Positions 6,301 to 6,471 of a stretch of 6,471 nt of DNA are shown here, one piece after another. The first letter of the stretch is position 1, and the number at the start of each line of letters is the position of its first letter. A model generated the notes under the pieces. The model saw only the letters and a program-made list of their open reading frames with translations. It was not told the origin of the DNA and searched no databases. This DNA comes from JAGMES01 sp023128035 (GTDB taxonomy: Bacteria; Bacillota; Halanaerobiia; DY22613): assembly GCA_030627905.1 (NCBI GenBank), contig DAOVRZ010000170.1:1-6471 (forward strand). The letters run 5' to 3'. Made by a program: the position numbers and the translations under genes.

Positions 6301-6343
6301 ATGAAAAATGTAGGAAGATTATATAGTGAATTAGTTACTACTC

Positions 6344-6367
6344 AGGCATTCCATTATTGGGATGCCT
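6344..6367 (+). terminator. Hairpin after ydbC, weak terminator
   Basis: A 9-bp stem (6344-6352 with 6359-6367, one T-G pair) with a 6-nt loop lies 43 nt after the ydbC stop. The following bases (ATGATATTAT) are not a T tract, so it may protect the mRNA end rather than terminate. Confidence 0.4.
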
Positions 6368-6423
6368 ATGATATTATCAGGCCATAGTCTTTGACCCCAC
6401 GCCTAAACGTAGGCAACTCAAAT

Positions 6424-6449
6424 AAAGAGACACCCTCAAGTGTCCCTTT
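6424..6449 (-). terminator. Hairpin near right edge, terminator for a minus-strand unit
   Basis: The arms 6424-6433 and 6440-6449 pair around a 6-nt loop. On the plus strand one A-C mismatch breaks the stem. On the minus strand the same position is a G-T wobble, giving a continuous 10-bp stem followed by ATTTG, so it fits a minus-strand transcript better. That would be the end of a convergent gene or element lying beyond the window. Confidence 0.4.
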
Positions 6450-6471
6450 GCTATTTGTTGAATATTGTATC

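Noticed and set aside
6301..6387. A 28-codon frame directly after ydbC
   Set aside because: It has no binding site, runs through a hairpin and resembles no family.

Overview
The window is strongly AT-rich, with Shine-Dalgarno sites of the AGGAGG type, lipobox-type lipoprotein signals and a YdbC-type PC4 protein. Together these point to a low-GC Bacillota bacterium (Clostridia/Halanaerobia-like or a relative). The sequence alone does not fix the species.

Layout. (1) 270-895: an intact two-gene MntA/HepT toxin-antitoxin operon, antitoxin first, with a 4-nt ATGA overlap and a weak hairpin behind it. (2) 1127-2809: an intact 560-residue GH13 oligo-1,6-glucosidase (MalL type) with all catalytic residues, ended by a strong intrinsic terminator. 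(3) 2878-3286, minus strand: a broken lipoprotein gene that keeps the first half of an SH3b domain and the second half of a CAP (SCP/YkwD) domain; the middle is deleted. (4) 3491-4774: a lipoprotein with repeated Ig/PKD-like domains whose single reading frame is interrupted by three codons, all TAG. (5) 4791-4913: a 123-bp imperfect palindrome. (6) 4967-5171: a small unknown gene, apparently frameshifted in a T run, followed by a terminator. (7) 5412-6003: the remnant of a DUF262 (GmrSD/BrxU-type) gene with a nonsense codon at its conserved Gln, a large internal deletion and a frameshift. (8) 6079-6300: an intact YdbC/PC4-family ssDNA-binding protein. (9) 6301-6471: two hairpins and no recognisable gene.

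How it fits together. The ends of the window are functional genes. The middle 3 kb (about 2.88-6.0 kb) looks like an eroding accessory region: four consecutive loci are damaged by deletion, frameshift or nonsense change. An active HepT/MntA module and a dead DUF262 gene suggest a region that has hosted defence and stability genes. The glucosidase has no transporter or regulator beside it here and probably acts as a stand-alone cytoplasmic enzyme for short isomalto-oligosaccharides.

The most unusual point is that all three interruptions in the lipoprotein frame are TAG, with no frameshift over 427 codons, while no recognised gene in the window uses TAG as its terminator. Decay is the default explanation, but amber readthrough or recoding deserves a check. 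No tRNA, rRNA, CRISPR array or intact transposase gene was seen.
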